Positions 17,057-25,936 of a stretch of DNA of 64,000 bases are shown here, piece by piece. Each line of letters starts with the position of its first letter. The first letter of the stretch is position 1. The position numbers and the translations under genes are program-made. The notes under the pieces are model-generated. The model did no database searches and was not told where the DNA came from. It saw nothing but the letters and a program-made list of their open reading frames with translations. The DNA is from Aequorivita sp. GTDB taxonomy: Bacteria; Bacteroidota; Bacteroidia; Flavobacteriales; Flavobacteriaceae. Where the stretch lies: positions 1 to 64,000 of the forward strand of contig JAUYGY010000036.1 of assembly GCA_030690315.1 (NCBI GenBank), in the 5' to 3' direction.

Positions 17057-17800
17057 ATGAACGCACTCTCAAAAATTATAAGTTATCCGTTCACGGTATT
17101 GTTCTACCTACTGTTTGGTATTACGATCGTCATTTTTCATCCCATACAATGGATTTGTTTTAACTGGCTTGGGTATAACGCGCATAAAAAAAGTGTTGAT
17201 TATTTAAATTGGACATTGTTGAGGTGTCTAAATGTTTTGGGCACCACTTTTCATATTCACATAAACACGAGCATCCCGAACAATGTTCCTATTATTATTG
17301 TTTCTAACCACCAAAGTATGTGGGAAATTGCAACTATAACTTGGTATCTGCGGAAGTATCACCCAAAATTTATTTCGAAAGTAGAATTGGGGAAAGGAAT
17401 TCCTTCTATTTCCTATAATCTCCGTCACGGAGGTTCCATTTTGATAGACCGGAATAATCCACGGCAGGCGATTGTTGAATTGGTGAAATTTTCAAAATAC
17501 CTGCAGAAATTTAAACGAAGCGGCGTTATTTTTCCCGAAGGAACCCGCAGTAAAACCGGAGTGCCAAAACCCTTCCGAAGAACCGGTCTGCAAACGCTGT
17601 TCAAAAAAATTCCGGACGGTTATGTGATTCCAGTTACCATCAATAATTCATGGAAATTGCAGCGCAATGGTATGTTTCCCATACAAATGGGCGTACGGTT
17701 GGAAATGACCGCACATCCCGCCATCAAAATTGCGGATTTTGATGTGGAAATCCTGATAGACAAAGTGGAAGAAACAATCGCTTCAAAAATCCATAAATAA
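17057..17800 (+). CDS. 1-acyl-sn-glycerol-3-phosphate acyltransferase (PlsC family), copy 1
   Basis: 247 aa. An N-terminal membrane segment (PFTVLFYLLFGITIVIF), then the acyltransferase core: block I is NHQSMWE (an H-X4-E variant of the usual H-X4-D), block III FPEGTRS, block IV VIPVTINNSW. It acylates lysophosphatidate in phospholipid synthesis. A second PlsC at 55021 has the canonical H-X4-D. The next gene starts 14 nt downstream. Confidence 0.9.
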   Translation: MNALSKIISYPFTVLFYLLFGITIVIFHPIQWICFNWLGYNAHKKSVDYLNWTLLRCLNVLGTTFHIHINTSIPNNVPIIIVSNHQSMWEIATITWYLRKYHPKFISKVELGKGIPSISYNLRHGGSILIDRNNPRQAIVELVKFSKYLQKFKRSGVIFPEGTRSKTGVPKPFRRTGLQTLFKKIPDGYVIPVTINNSWKLQRNGMFPIQMGVRLEMTAHPAIKIADFDVEILIDKVEETIASKIHK

Positions 17801-17814
17801 TAAGCTCATTTTCT

Positions 17815-18462
17815 TTGGATGAAATAATTCAAAATACAATCACCTTCGTTAAGAATGAATTGAAAGATGCCGAAGGTGGCCACGATTGGTTTCATATTGA
17901 ACGGGTTTATAAAAATACGCTTCTCATTTCTGAAAGCGAAGAAGTTGACAAAATGGTGGTTTTGCTCGGGGCATTGCTACACGATATTGCTGATTCAAAA
18001 TTTCATAATGACGATGAAACCGTAGGGCCCAAAAAAGCACGACAGTTTTTAAAAACGCAAAATATTTCGGATGAAAAAATAGAGCACGTTGTAAAAATCA
18101 TCGAAAATATTTCCTTTAAAGGCGGAAACAAAAATCAAGTATTTCATTCGAAGGAATTGCATGTTGTGCAAGATGCCGATAGGCTGGATGCGTTGGGAGC
18201 AATAGGAATTGCGCGTACTTTCAATTACGGCGGATTTAAAAATAGAAAGCTTTACGATCCCGAAATTAAACCGAATTTGAATATGACGCCTTCGGAATAC
18301 AAAGCTTCCGACGCGCCGACAATCAATCATTTTTACGAAAAATTATTTCTTTTAAAGGATAGAATGAATACTGAAGCCGCTCGAAAAATCGCTGAGGAAA
18401 GACACCAATTTATGGTAACATTTCTCGACCAATTTTATGCGGAATGGAATGGTTCGAAATAA
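17815..18462 (+). CDS. HD-domain phosphohydrolase
   Basis: 215 aa, TTG start (no suitable in-frame ATG before the HD motif). Metal-binding residues are seen as HDWFHIERV (about 23-31), LLHDIADSK and DADRLDALGAIGIAR, the pattern of the YpgQ/YedJ-like HD hydrolases that cleave nucleotides or pyrophosphate. Its specific substrate is unknown. It probably shares a transcript with plsC copy 1. Confidence 0.88.
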   Translation: MDEIIQNTITFVKNELKDAEGGHDWFHIERVYKNTLLISESEEVDKMVVLLGALLHDIADSKFHNDDETVGPKKARQFLKTQNISDEKIEHVVKIIENISFKGGNKNQVFHSKELHVVQDADRLDALGAIGIARTFNYGGFKNRKLYDPEIKPNLNMTPSEYKASDAPTINHFYEKLFLLKDRMNTEAARKIAEERHQFMVTFLDQFYAEWNGSK

Positions 18463-18463
18463 A

Positions 18464-18555
18464 TTCTCCGTGTAACTCTGTGGTTCTCTGCGTCCCTCTG
18501 TGAAATAGTTATCCCGCAAAGTCCCTTTGAGAAAAAGGAAAGTTTCACCGAGAAA
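18464..18555. repeat. CTCTGTG/CTCTGCG intergenic repeat
   Basis: Contains CTCCGTGTAACTCTGTGG, TTCTCTGCG and CCCTCTGTGAAA in tandem, then a fold-back GTCCCTTTGAGAAAAAGGAAAG and TTTCACCGAGAAAA. Related words occur at 39111-39178. Such repeats are dispersed in several bacterial phyla. Confidence 0.55.
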
Positions 18556-18557
18556 AT

Positions 18558-19628
18558 TCAAAATAATTTTAGCTGCGGATTTTTAAGTTGAAGAAAATGC
18601 GAAGAATCCAAAGCTTCAATTTTTGCATCTCTTAAATACTTTTTTTTGGCTATTGCCATCGTGGTTTTCACTTGTTCGCTGATGGTTCCTTCTCCTTTCA
18701 TTCGTCTTCCCCAATTGCTGTCGTTAAGGTTTCCGCCATGGCATTCTGCAATTTGGTTTAAAATTCGTTCTGCCCTATCGGGAATCGTTTTATATGTCCA
18801 ATCCTTAAAAATTTCAGCAATTTGTCCATTCAAACGAACAATTGTATAACCCACATCGTCGGCTCCAAGCTCCGCGACTTTTTTTACCAGCGGCAGTATT
18901 TCATGGCTGTTGAGTGATGGGATAATTGGCGCCATCATTACACGAACAGGAATGCCATTTTCTGAAAGTATTTCCACAGTTTTCAAGCGTTGTTTTATGC
19001 TTGCCGTTCGCGGTTCCAGCAACCTGCGCGTTTCTTCGGAAAGGGAAGTGATGGAAATATTTGTGGAAATAATATTCAGTTTTGCCATTTCCTTCAAAAT
19101 ATCAAGATCCCGAAGAATCAAGGAATTTTTAGTGATGATGCCAGTGGGGTGTTTCCATTTCAGCATTACTTCAAGACATTTTCGAGTAATTTCTAGTTTA
19201 CGCTCCAATGGTTGGTAGCAATCCGTATTCCCGGAAAAAACAATGGTGTCTCCCTGCCAGTTTTTTGATGTAATTTTTTCCTCTAAAAGCTGGGGTGCAT
19301 TTTTTTTAAAAAGAATATTTCGTTCAAAATCTAAACCTGCACCATAACCCCAATATTCGTGGCTGTTGCGAGCGTAACAATACACACAGCCGTGTTCGCA
19401 ACCTTGGTACGGATTTGCTGAAAAACCCATCCCCACATCTGGGCTATCCACTTTATTTACGAATGTTTTTGGAAAAACTTCAATGTAGTTTGTTTTGTTT
19501 TTGTCGGCCTCTTCGCCTTCAACTTCACAGAAATTTAAATATTCATCCAATACTTCGTGGCTGTTTTCGAAGAAACGGTTGTGTACATTTTTCTTAGCGC
19601 CACGGCCTTTTAAAACATTATCAGACAT
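18558..19628 (-). CDS. PA0069-like radical SAM protein
   Basis: 356 aa from the ATG at 19628; the frame extends 10 codons to a TTG, but that extension lies inside a terminator-type hairpin. The [4Fe-4S] cluster ligands are C77, C81 and C84 (CEHGCVYCYARN), spaced CX3CX2C, followed by GLDFERNILFKKNAP and VFSGNTDCYQPLE. This matches the PA0069/SPL-like radical SAM group of unknown substrate. The gene is convergent with the HD hydrolase. Confidence 0.87.
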   Translation of the reverse strand: MSDNVLKGRGAKKNVHNRFFENSHEVLDEYLNFCEVEGEEADKNKTNYIEVFPKTFVNKVDSPDVGMGFSANPYQGCEHGCVYCYARNSHEYWGYGAGLDFERNILFKKNAPQLLEEKITSKNWQGDTIVFSGNTDCYQPLERKLEITRKCLEVMLKWKHPTGIITKNSLILRDLDILKEMAKLNIISTNISITSLSEETRRLLEPRTASIKQRLKTVEILSENGIPVRVMMAPIIPSLNSHEILPLVKKVAELGADDVGYTIVRLNGQIAEIFKDWTYKTIPDRAERILNQIAECHGGNLNDSNWGRRMKGEGTISEQVKTTMAIAKKKYLRDAKIEALDSSHFLQLKNPQLKLF

Positions 19629-19663
19629 AAAAAAACTTTGAAGATTGGGTTTCTTCAAAGTTA
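19629..19663 (-). terminator. Terminator after the S15-type peptidase, abutting the next start codon
   Basis: The arms AACTTTGAAGA (19634-19644) and TCTTCAAAGTT (19652-19662) pair fully; on the minus strand the T-run ends directly at the ATG of the radical SAM gene. TAACTTTG, a possible -7 element, lies in the upstream arm (19656-19663). Confidence 0.75.
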
Positions 19664-19704
19664 ATTATTATTTGGAATAAGTCCTTTTTTATTTGGAAAT
19701 AATC

Positions 19705-21525
19705 CTATTTATTTATCGCCTCTTCAAATTTCTCCCTTCCGCCCACAACTGGAATTTCAATAGTAGTTTCATCAAGATCAACAGTTAGTATAGTTCCAGG
19801 TTCTGGCAAAAGCGTGAATTGGTTGTCACTTGAAAAAATCATCAACCCAATTTGCTGTCCGGCTGGAATTACTTGATCGTCTGGAATTAAATCAAAGGAT
19901 AGTTCATAAAACTTGCCCGGTTTTAAAGGCTCACTTTCAGAAATGGATTTGTAATTCTGCGGATCAGCCCAACCCCGGGTGATAATATTGTCGGTTATTT
20001 TTGCATTCTTGTCATTATTCCAAGGCAAGGAAACCATCCAAACGGAAAGATTTGCCGCGGGTTTGCTGCTCGCCATTTTAATGTGCAATTTCGAAAGACC
20101 AGAAATGTGTAAATCTTCTTTTAGAATAGGCGTAACAAAAAGTAATCTATTTGGGGAAGTTGGAAGTTGTGCAAGTTTTTCGGCAGAAAAATTATAATCG
20201 TCCACCAGAGTTTGGATGCCTTGTGCTTTATTTTTTTCAAGAGTTAGCGATCCTTCATTTTTTGAAGTTGCTTTAAGATGAAACGTAACTTTTTCAGCTT
20301 CCGGATTAGGATAATTGGCGTAGGCAGTTGGAGTATCGTTTTTATCATTTTCACGGACAATCCAAGCTTTCGGTTCGTTTTCAACACCATTTTCAATTCC
20401 AAAAAGATACTTTGTGAACCACATATTCATCATTGAAAATGGTGGGGGACCGCCATGACCGTTTTGGTGGTAATAGATTTTTACGGGCAAGCCCATTTCC
20501 TCGGCTGCTTTGTAAATTCTGTAGCTGTGTTCGGGCATTACGTTCCAGTCATTAAAACCGTGTGCCATAAAAAGTGCGGCCTTCATTGGTTTCATATGGT
20601 TCAGATAATCGCGGCCGGCCCAAAATTCGTTGTAATCGCCCGTTTTTCGGTCTATTCCATTTTTAATTTCGCCGTCGCGATAGGTTGCATTATTATAAGC
20701 ACGTTTTGATTCATCACCACTGTGGATGAAATCGTAAAGCACATCAACGTCTTCGCCCAAATATCCACCCGGCGAACGAACCAGTCCGTTGCTTCTGTAA
20801 TAATGATAATAAGAAGTATTTGGCGCTATGGGAATGATGGCCTCAAGCCCTTCAACCCCAGTGGTTGCGGCTGCCAGAGGAATTGTTCCGTTGTATGAAG
20901 TGCCGGTCATCCCAACTTTTCCGGTGGTCCAATATGCTTTTACTTCTTCGTTTCCATCGGGAGAGGTGTAACCTTTTGCGCGGCCATTTAACCAATCTAT
21001 TACAGCTTTTGGAGCCAAAGATTCATTGTCTCCACCAACGGTTGGGGAGCCTTGGGAAAGCCCAGTTCCTGGCGAAGAAGAATGTATAACAATGTATCCA
21101 CGCGGAACCCAAGTTTTAATTTGTGAATTAGAAATAATCGGGCGTTGTCCAGTTCTTTTAACTGATGGATGAATAATTTCTTTATTGAAAGTACCCAATT
21201 CGTGGTGAACATCGTGGAATGCGCCTTCCACTTCGGGCGCAACTCCTGCAAAATATGGGCTTGACTCGTAAATTACGGGAAGTTTTAATCCGTCTTCGGT
21301 TTGTTTTGGTCTGGTAACATCAACGTGCATCCTGTCTGGTTTGCTATCGCCGTCAGTGTCAAAAGTTGTTTCAACCCATAGATCTGTTCTAATCCAATCA
21401 TTTTGATTTTCAAAGGCTGGGACAATTTGGGCTTCCCCATCTTTAAACCATGGTTCTGCTTTTTGTTGGGCTATCAAAGAAAAATTAAGATATAGAAGTA
21501 CAATAAATAGAAGGTATTTTTTCAT
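19705..21525 (-). CDS. Secreted CocE/NonD (S15) family hydrolase, Xaa-Pro dipeptidyl-peptidase-like
   Basis: 606 aa with a signal peptide (MKKYLLFIVLLYLNFSLIAQ). The alpha/beta hydrolase core has the nucleophile S210 in GMTGTSYNGTIPL and the conserved WTTGKVG before it; the C-terminal ~200 residues form the jelly-roll domain (RGWADPQNYKSISESEPLKPG). It cleaves Xaa-Pro dipeptides or esters outside the inner membrane. TAACTTTA lies upstream as a -7-like element. No T9SS tail. Confidence 0.88.
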   Translation of the reverse strand: MKKYLLFIVLLYLNFSLIAQQKAEPWFKDGEAQIVPAFENQNDWIRTDLWVETTFDTDGDSKPDRMHVDVTRPKQTEDGLKLPVIYESSPYFAGVAPEVEGAFHDVHHELGTFNKEIIHPSVKRTGQRPIISNSQIKTWVPRGYIVIHSSSPGTGLSQGSPTVGGDNESLAPKAVIDWLNGRAKGYTSPDGNEEVKAYWTTGKVGMTGTSYNGTIPLAAATTGVEGLEAIIPIAPNTSYYHYYRSNGLVRSPGGYLGEDVDVLYDFIHSGDESKRAYNNATYRDGEIKNGIDRKTGDYNEFWAGRDYLNHMKPMKAALFMAHGFNDWNVMPEHSYRIYKAAEEMGLPVKIYYHQNGHGGPPPFSMMNMWFTKYLFGIENGVENEPKAWIVRENDKNDTPTAYANYPNPEAEKVTFHLKATSKNEGSLTLEKNKAQGIQTLVDDYNFSAEKLAQLPTSPNRLLFVTPILKEDLHISGLSKLHIKMASSKPAANLSVWMVSLPWNNDKNAKITDNIITRGWADPQNYKSISESEPLKPGKFYELSFDLIPDDQVIPAGQQIGLMIFSSDNQFTLLPEPGTILTVDLDETTIEIPVVGGREKFEEAINK

Positions 21526-21615
21526 AATTGTGAAAATAGAATTTCAGAAAAGAAGTGTATAAAGTTAATAATCTTAGCGAATGGTTATGAATTTTTAGGA
21601 GAAAACAATTCAGAA

Positions 21616-23187
21616 TCAGAAATATAATTTCACAAGCATGGGTTTGTCATTACTTTCAGCTTCAAATAGCATATCCATTTCGTTAAGTAAAATTCCAAAA
21701 CGTACTTGAAGTTGCGCATTGAATATTTCTGGATTCAGGACTTTATCATATCTGAAAAGGCCAGTGGGGTAAATTTTTAAAGCATAGAGACGCGGCCCTT
21801 CTCTTAGTTCAATTTGATTGTTTTTTAAAAGTTTTAAATCTGAAGCTGCATTTACAAAATAATATGCAACGTCGTTTTTAATTGTGGCAGTGTATGAAAG
21901 AAAAGGAATGTTTTCTAAATCCCAATCATCCTGTTTCTTATTGATATTTTTCGCCCAAGTTAAATCACCATTATTGCTAAGCCGAAAACCCATAATATCT
22001 TTATAAATGCGCCTTGCGTTAACATTATCGTCTGAAATGTACATTTCAAATTCTTCCACATTTATTATAAGATCGCCATTATCCAACATAAAAATACTGC
22101 GGTATGAAAGAAAAGAATTTATTTTTCCCTTCACCTTTCCGTATTTTTCAATCATAAATTCTTCCGAGAAAGGCTGGAAAGATTCTTTCAATTTATTTAA
22201 TGATGTTTTATCTAAATTAAAGAGAACGGCCCCATCATACCTATTGCCCGATGTAAAAGAAAAACTTGAACCTATCATATCTGTATAAAGGCCCACTGCC
22301 GCCAATTTATCTCCTTTTGTAGCTAATTGTAACGAACGAATAATATTGTTGCTTTCAATTGGAATAAACTTTTGGGTCTTTGAATCTGCATCCGCTTTAA
22401 AAAGAACAAAATAATAGTTTGGCGCATTATTTCTTTCCAAATTCTTATCGCTGGTATTGAAAACTCTTCCCAAAAAATATACAGTACCATTGTTGTCCAA
22501 AACCATATTTTGATATTCCAACGGTAGATTTTTCGTTGCGGTTTCCTTTAAGGATATAACATTTTCAAATTGGTATTCATAAATTTTTTCAAAATTTTTA
22601 TTAAAGGTAATTACGAGCAGGGCGCTCCCTTCATTGCTTTTTGTAAACAGATTGAGAGTAATGAAATTTCCATTTTCAGATTCAACGAAATCTCCCAAGT
22701 GATTCTGCCGATGCAAATTAAACTCTGGTTCACTGCGAATGCCAAAATGGTCGTATTTGTCAAGTCTATTTCTTTCGATTGAATAAATTTCCTTTTCGGC
22801 AAAATTAAAATCATCCTTTGAAGAAGTTAATGTAGCAAATACATATTTTTTCGCTTTGTAATTATATTGGAATTGTAATAAAATGACGGAATCTTCGGTT
22901 AAAAAAAGACCCTTTATTTCGTTGCGATTCACCTCAACCGTCGTTCTTTTCAGCAACTTTAGGTCTTTGTTGAAATGTTCTATATAATACCCTTTTGGGT
23001 TTGAAATGCTGGAATAGTAATTTCTAACGGTAAAAATATCGCCGTTGGAATCTTCTTTGGCAAAAAGTAATGACGTTTTGAATTTTTGATCATTAAAAAT
23101 TTCGCTTACCGAAACTTTGAGTGTATCCAACTGTGCATTAGTAATTACACTCATAAAGAGGAAAAGGAAAAGTATAATATTTTTCAT
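21616..23187 (-). CDS. Secreted hypothetical protein, beta-rich
   Basis: 523 aa with a signal peptide (MKNIILFLFLFMSVITNAQ). No transmembrane segment, catalytic motif or T9SS tail is visible. Short repeated strands (VYFLGRVFNT, LAAVGLYTDM, FMLDNGDLIINVEEF, DLTWAKNINKKQDDW) suggest a propeller-like protein. Lies between the S15 peptidase and the enoyl-CoA hydratase genes, 21 nt from the latter. No function assigned. Confidence 0.75.
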   Translation of the reverse strand: MKNIILFLFLFMSVITNAQLDTLKVSVSEIFNDQKFKTSLLFAKEDSNGDIFTVRNYYSSISNPKGYYIEHFNKDLKLLKRTTVEVNRNEIKGLFLTEDSVILLQFQYNYKAKKYVFATLTSSKDDFNFAEKEIYSIERNRLDKYDHFGIRSEPEFNLHRQNHLGDFVESENGNFITLNLFTKSNEGSALLVITFNKNFEKIYEYQFENVISLKETATKNLPLEYQNMVLDNNGTVYFLGRVFNTSDKNLERNNAPNYYFVLFKADADSKTQKFIPIESNNIIRSLQLATKGDKLAAVGLYTDMIGSSFSFTSGNRYDGAVLFNLDKTSLNKLKESFQPFSEEFMIEKYGKVKGKINSFLSYRSIFMLDNGDLIINVEEFEMYISDDNVNARRIYKDIMGFRLSNNGDLTWAKNINKKQDDWDLENIPFLSYTATIKNDVAYYFVNAASDLKLLKNNQIELREGPRLYALKIYPTGLFRYDKVLNPEIFNAQLQVRFGILLNEMDMLFEAESNDKPMLVKLYF

Positions 23188-23208
23188 AAAATTTGAATAA
23201 CTAAAATT

Positions 23209-23991
23209 TTATTTCCCAGGAAAATCAGCTTTCCTTTTTTGAAGAAACGCCTGAGTGCCTTCTTTAAAATCTTCGGTTCCGAAACAGTTGCCAAATTCTT
23301 CAATTTCTACATCAAAACCGTTTACGCCATCTTCATAATTTGCATTAATAGCCCTAATTGCAGAAGCGATTGCAACGGATGAGTTTTTCATAATTTTTCC
23401 GGCAAGTTTTTCTGTAAATTCCATCAATTCTTCGGGTGTGGTTACGTGGTTTACCAAGCCATATTGAAGCGCTTGGCTGGCATCAATCATTCCAGCGGTC
23501 ATAATTAGTTCCATTGCGCGGCCTTTACCTACCAATTGTGGCAAACGTTGCGTGCCGCCATAACCTGGAATTACGCCCAATGAAACTTCTGGCAATCCCA
23601 TTTTTGCATTTTCCGAAGCGATGCGGAAATGTGCAGCCATCGCCAGTTCCAATCCGCCACCAAGGGCGAAACCGTTTACTGCGGCAATTACGGGTTTAGA
23701 GAAATTCGCCACAAAATCAAACAATAATTGCTGTCCTTTTGCTGCTAGTTTTCCGCCTTCTTCAACTGAAAAGTCTGCAAATTCGCTGATGTCTGCACCA
23801 GCAACGAAGGCTTTTTCACCGCTTCCCGTAATTATTATCACTTTTGTTTTAGATGAATTTTCAGCCTCTTCGAAAGCATCGTGCAATTCCTGAATGGTTT
23901 CACGATTCAATGCATTCAATTTTGAAGGGCGATTGATAGTGATAGTTGTAATGCCGTTTTCGGTTTCAGAAAGAATATTTTGATATACCAT
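23209..23991 (-). CDS. Enoyl-CoA hydratase/isomerase family protein
   Basis: 260 aa, standard crotonase length. The CoA and oxyanion-hole motif is GEKAFVAGADISEF, then NGFALGGGLELAMAAHFRIASENAKMGLPEVSLGVIPGYGG, in which the two catalytic glutamates of true hydratases (E in LPEV and E in GGLELA region) are present. It hydrates 2-enoyl-CoA in fatty acid or amino acid breakdown. Confidence 0.92.
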   Translation of the reverse strand: MVYQNILSETENGITTITINRPSKLNALNRETIQELHDAFEEAENSSKTKVIIITGSGEKAFVAGADISEFADFSVEEGGKLAAKGQQLLFDFVANFSKPVIAAVNGFALGGGLELAMAAHFRIASENAKMGLPEVSLGVIPGYGGTQRLPQLVGKGRAMELIMTAGMIDASQALQYGLVNHVTTPEELMEFTEKLAGKIMKNSSVAIASAIRAINANYEDGVNGFDVEIEEFGNCFGTEDFKEGTQAFLQKRKADFPGK

Positions 23992-24037
23992 TTTATATAC
24001 TTTTAAATGTGAGCGATGTTTTCTACATCACAAAAAA

Positions 24038-25309
24038 TTATTTTATGAAATCAAACCCGCAATACGGAACCAAAACTTCTGGGATTTTTATTCCATCCTC
24101 TGTTTGGTAGTTTTCTAGAATTCCAGCCAAAACTCTTGGCAAAGCCAATGAGCTTCCGTTCAAAGTATGAACAAGCTTGTTTTTTCCGTCGGTATCTTTA
24201 AAACGAAGTTTCAATCGGTTCGCTTGAAAAGTTTCAAAATTTGAAACGGAAGAAATCTCCAACCAACGATCCTGCGCTGTTGAAAATACTTCAAAATCAT
24301 AAGTCAACGCTGATGTAAAACCCAAATCGCCGCCACAAAGACGAAGGATTCTGTATGGCAATTTTAACTCGCGAAGAATGTCTTTTACGTGTTCAACCAT
24401 TCCATCCAACGCCGCGTATGAATTATCGGGGTGCTCAATGCGAACGATTTCAACTTTATCAAATTGGTGCAAACGGTTCAAACCACGAACATGTGCGCCG
24501 TAGCTTCCTGCTTCCCTTCTGAAACAAGGCGTGTAGCCAGTGCATAGAATAGGCAAATCGGAATTGTTCAGCAAGTCGCCGCGAAACATATTTGTTACGG
24601 GAACTTCAGCGGTTGGAATTAAATAAAGATCGTCAACACCCACGTGGTACATCTGCCCTTCCTTGTCAGGCAACTGCCCAGTTCCATAACCCGAAGCTTC
24701 GTTTACCAAATGTGGCACTTGATATTCGGTATAGCCAGCAGCAGTATTTTTATCCAAGAAATAAGCAATCATAGCGCGCTGCAAACGGGCTCCTTTTCCT
24801 TTGTAAACGGGAAAACCTGCTCCTGTAATTTTTACACCTAGTTCAAAATCGATCAAATCATATTTTTTGGCGAGTTCCCAATGAGGCAATGCGCCTTCAA
24901 TTAACTTTGGAATTTCACCTTCTTTGTAAACTTCTTCGTTGTCATTTTCATCGGTACCGGCCGGTACTAAATCATTCGGGATATTTGGAAGCGTGTAAAG
25001 CAATTGCTGTAACCTTTCCGCAGCCGCCATCATGTGTTCGTTCAATTGTTTTGAGGATTCCTTCAATTCAACTGTTTTCTCCTTTAGCGCTATTGCTTTT
25101 TGGGTTTCACCACTTTGAAAAAGTTTCCCGATTTCTTTTGAATAGGAATTGCTTTGCGCCAAAACCTCATCCAACTGCGCTTGCGAAGAGCGGCGTTTTT
25201 CATCTAGATTTAAAACTTCTTCTAAAACGGAAGCAGCGTCAATACCACGTTTGGCAAGGGCTTTTATGTATTTATCTTTGTTTTCGCGAATGTCGGTTAC
25301 TTGTAGCAT
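24038..25309 (-). CDS. serS: Seryl-tRNA synthetase
   Basis: 423 aa, full length. N-terminal coiled-coil arm (about 25-110), then the class II core with motif 2 (TPCFRREAGSYGAHVRGLNRLHQF) and motif 3 (LNGSSLALPRVLAGILENYQ). It charges tRNA-Ser in the cytoplasm. TAACTTTG lies upstream on the minus strand as a -7 element. Confidence 0.97.
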   Translation of the reverse strand: MLQVTDIRENKDKYIKALAKRGIDAASVLEEVLNLDEKRRSSQAQLDEVLAQSNSYSKEIGKLFQSGETQKAIALKEKTVELKESSKQLNEHMMAAAERLQQLLYTLPNIPNDLVPAGTDENDNEEVYKEGEIPKLIEGALPHWELAKKYDLIDFELGVKITGAGFPVYKGKGARLQRAMIAYFLDKNTAAGYTEYQVPHLVNEASGYGTGQLPDKEGQMYHVGVDDLYLIPTAEVPVTNMFRGDLLNNSDLPILCTGYTPCFRREAGSYGAHVRGLNRLHQFDKVEIVRIEHPDNSYAALDGMVEHVKDILRELKLPYRILRLCGGDLGFTSALTYDFEVFSTAQDRWLEISSVSNFETFQANRLKLRFKDTDGKNKLVHTLNGSSLALPRVLAGILENYQTEDGIKIPEVLVPYCGFDFIK

Positions 25310-25382
25310 TTTACTAAATTATTTTGAAGCGCAAAGTTAGGGAAATGGGAGAGAAAGAGATAATTTATTTGGAAGCCTTAAA

Positions 25383-25706
25383 TTAATTATTTTTCTTCGG
25401 ATTTTGCCGAGTATCAAAAACACGAACTACGTACATTTTTGTTTTGCCAACCCGATAAGTGACTTTAATGGTGTTGATGATTAATTTTCTGTAATTTCTT
25501 TTCAGATGGGAAAAAGCCTCATCTTTAGCCCCAATTTTGGTAAAGTTTGGGTCCGGATTTTCTAATATTCCTATATATCCAAACAAATCATCAACAATCT
25601 TACTGGCAATTTTTTCTCCATAAAGCTCAACATTGAATTTCCTGATTTTGACAATGTCTTTGATGGCTCTATTGGTTAATAGGACTTGTTTTACATTTCT
25701 TTCCAA
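25383..25706 (-). CDS. RelE/ParE-family toxin
   Basis: 107 aa, TTG start preceded by GAGGA. The ParE/RelE fold is suggested by RAIKDIVKIRKFNVELYG, HLKRNYRKLIINTIKVTYRV and VVRVFDTRQNPKKN (ParE C-terminus FDTRQNP). It overlaps the antitoxin gene by 16 bp, the typical toxin-antitoxin arrangement. Gyrase inhibition is the usual ParE activity; not proven here. Confidence 0.85.
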   Translation of the reverse strand: MERNVKQVLLTNRAIKDIVKIRKFNVELYGEKIASKIVDDLFGYIGILENPDPNFTKIGAKDEAFSHLKRNYRKLIINTIKVTYRVGKTKMYVVRVFDTRQNPKKNN

Positions 25707-25909
25707 TCCTCAACCATTTTTTTTGCATCTTTTAAAGAATATGTCCTACCCGCTTTAATGTCAGCTTCAGCTTCTTCCATCAACTCGTCATCCCCCAGTT
25801 GTTCTTCAGATTTAATTTTCAATATATTTTCCAAATGTCTAATGATGCTTGGCTCTTCAATCTTTAGAAGAGCTTCAATTATTTTATATTTCTTCGTTTT
25901 TAAGTCCAT
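25691..25909 (-). CDS. Antitoxin of the ParE-type module
   Basis: 72 aa, acidic, with an N-terminal helical part (KTKKYKIIEALLKIEEPSII) and a C-terminal segment (ADIKAGRTYSLKDAKKMVEDW) that is the usual toxin-wrapping region of Bacteroidota addiction-module antitoxins. It precedes and overlaps the toxin gene and is expected to repress the module. Confidence 0.83.
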   Translation of the reverse strand: MDLKTKKYKIIEALLKIEEPSIIRHLENILKIKSEEQLGDDELMEEAEADIKAGRTYSLKDAKKMVEDWKEM

Positions 25910-25936
25910 AACAGCAAAAATTATAATTAAAGGTAA

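Noticed and set aside
24889..25317. Long plus-strand ORF antisense to serS
   Set aside because: It is a shadow of the well-supported seryl-tRNA synthetase gene and has an unnatural composition.
25383..25909. Possible CRISPR or defence island near the TA pair
   Set aside because: No repeats with regular spacers and no cas, restriction or nuclease genes are present.
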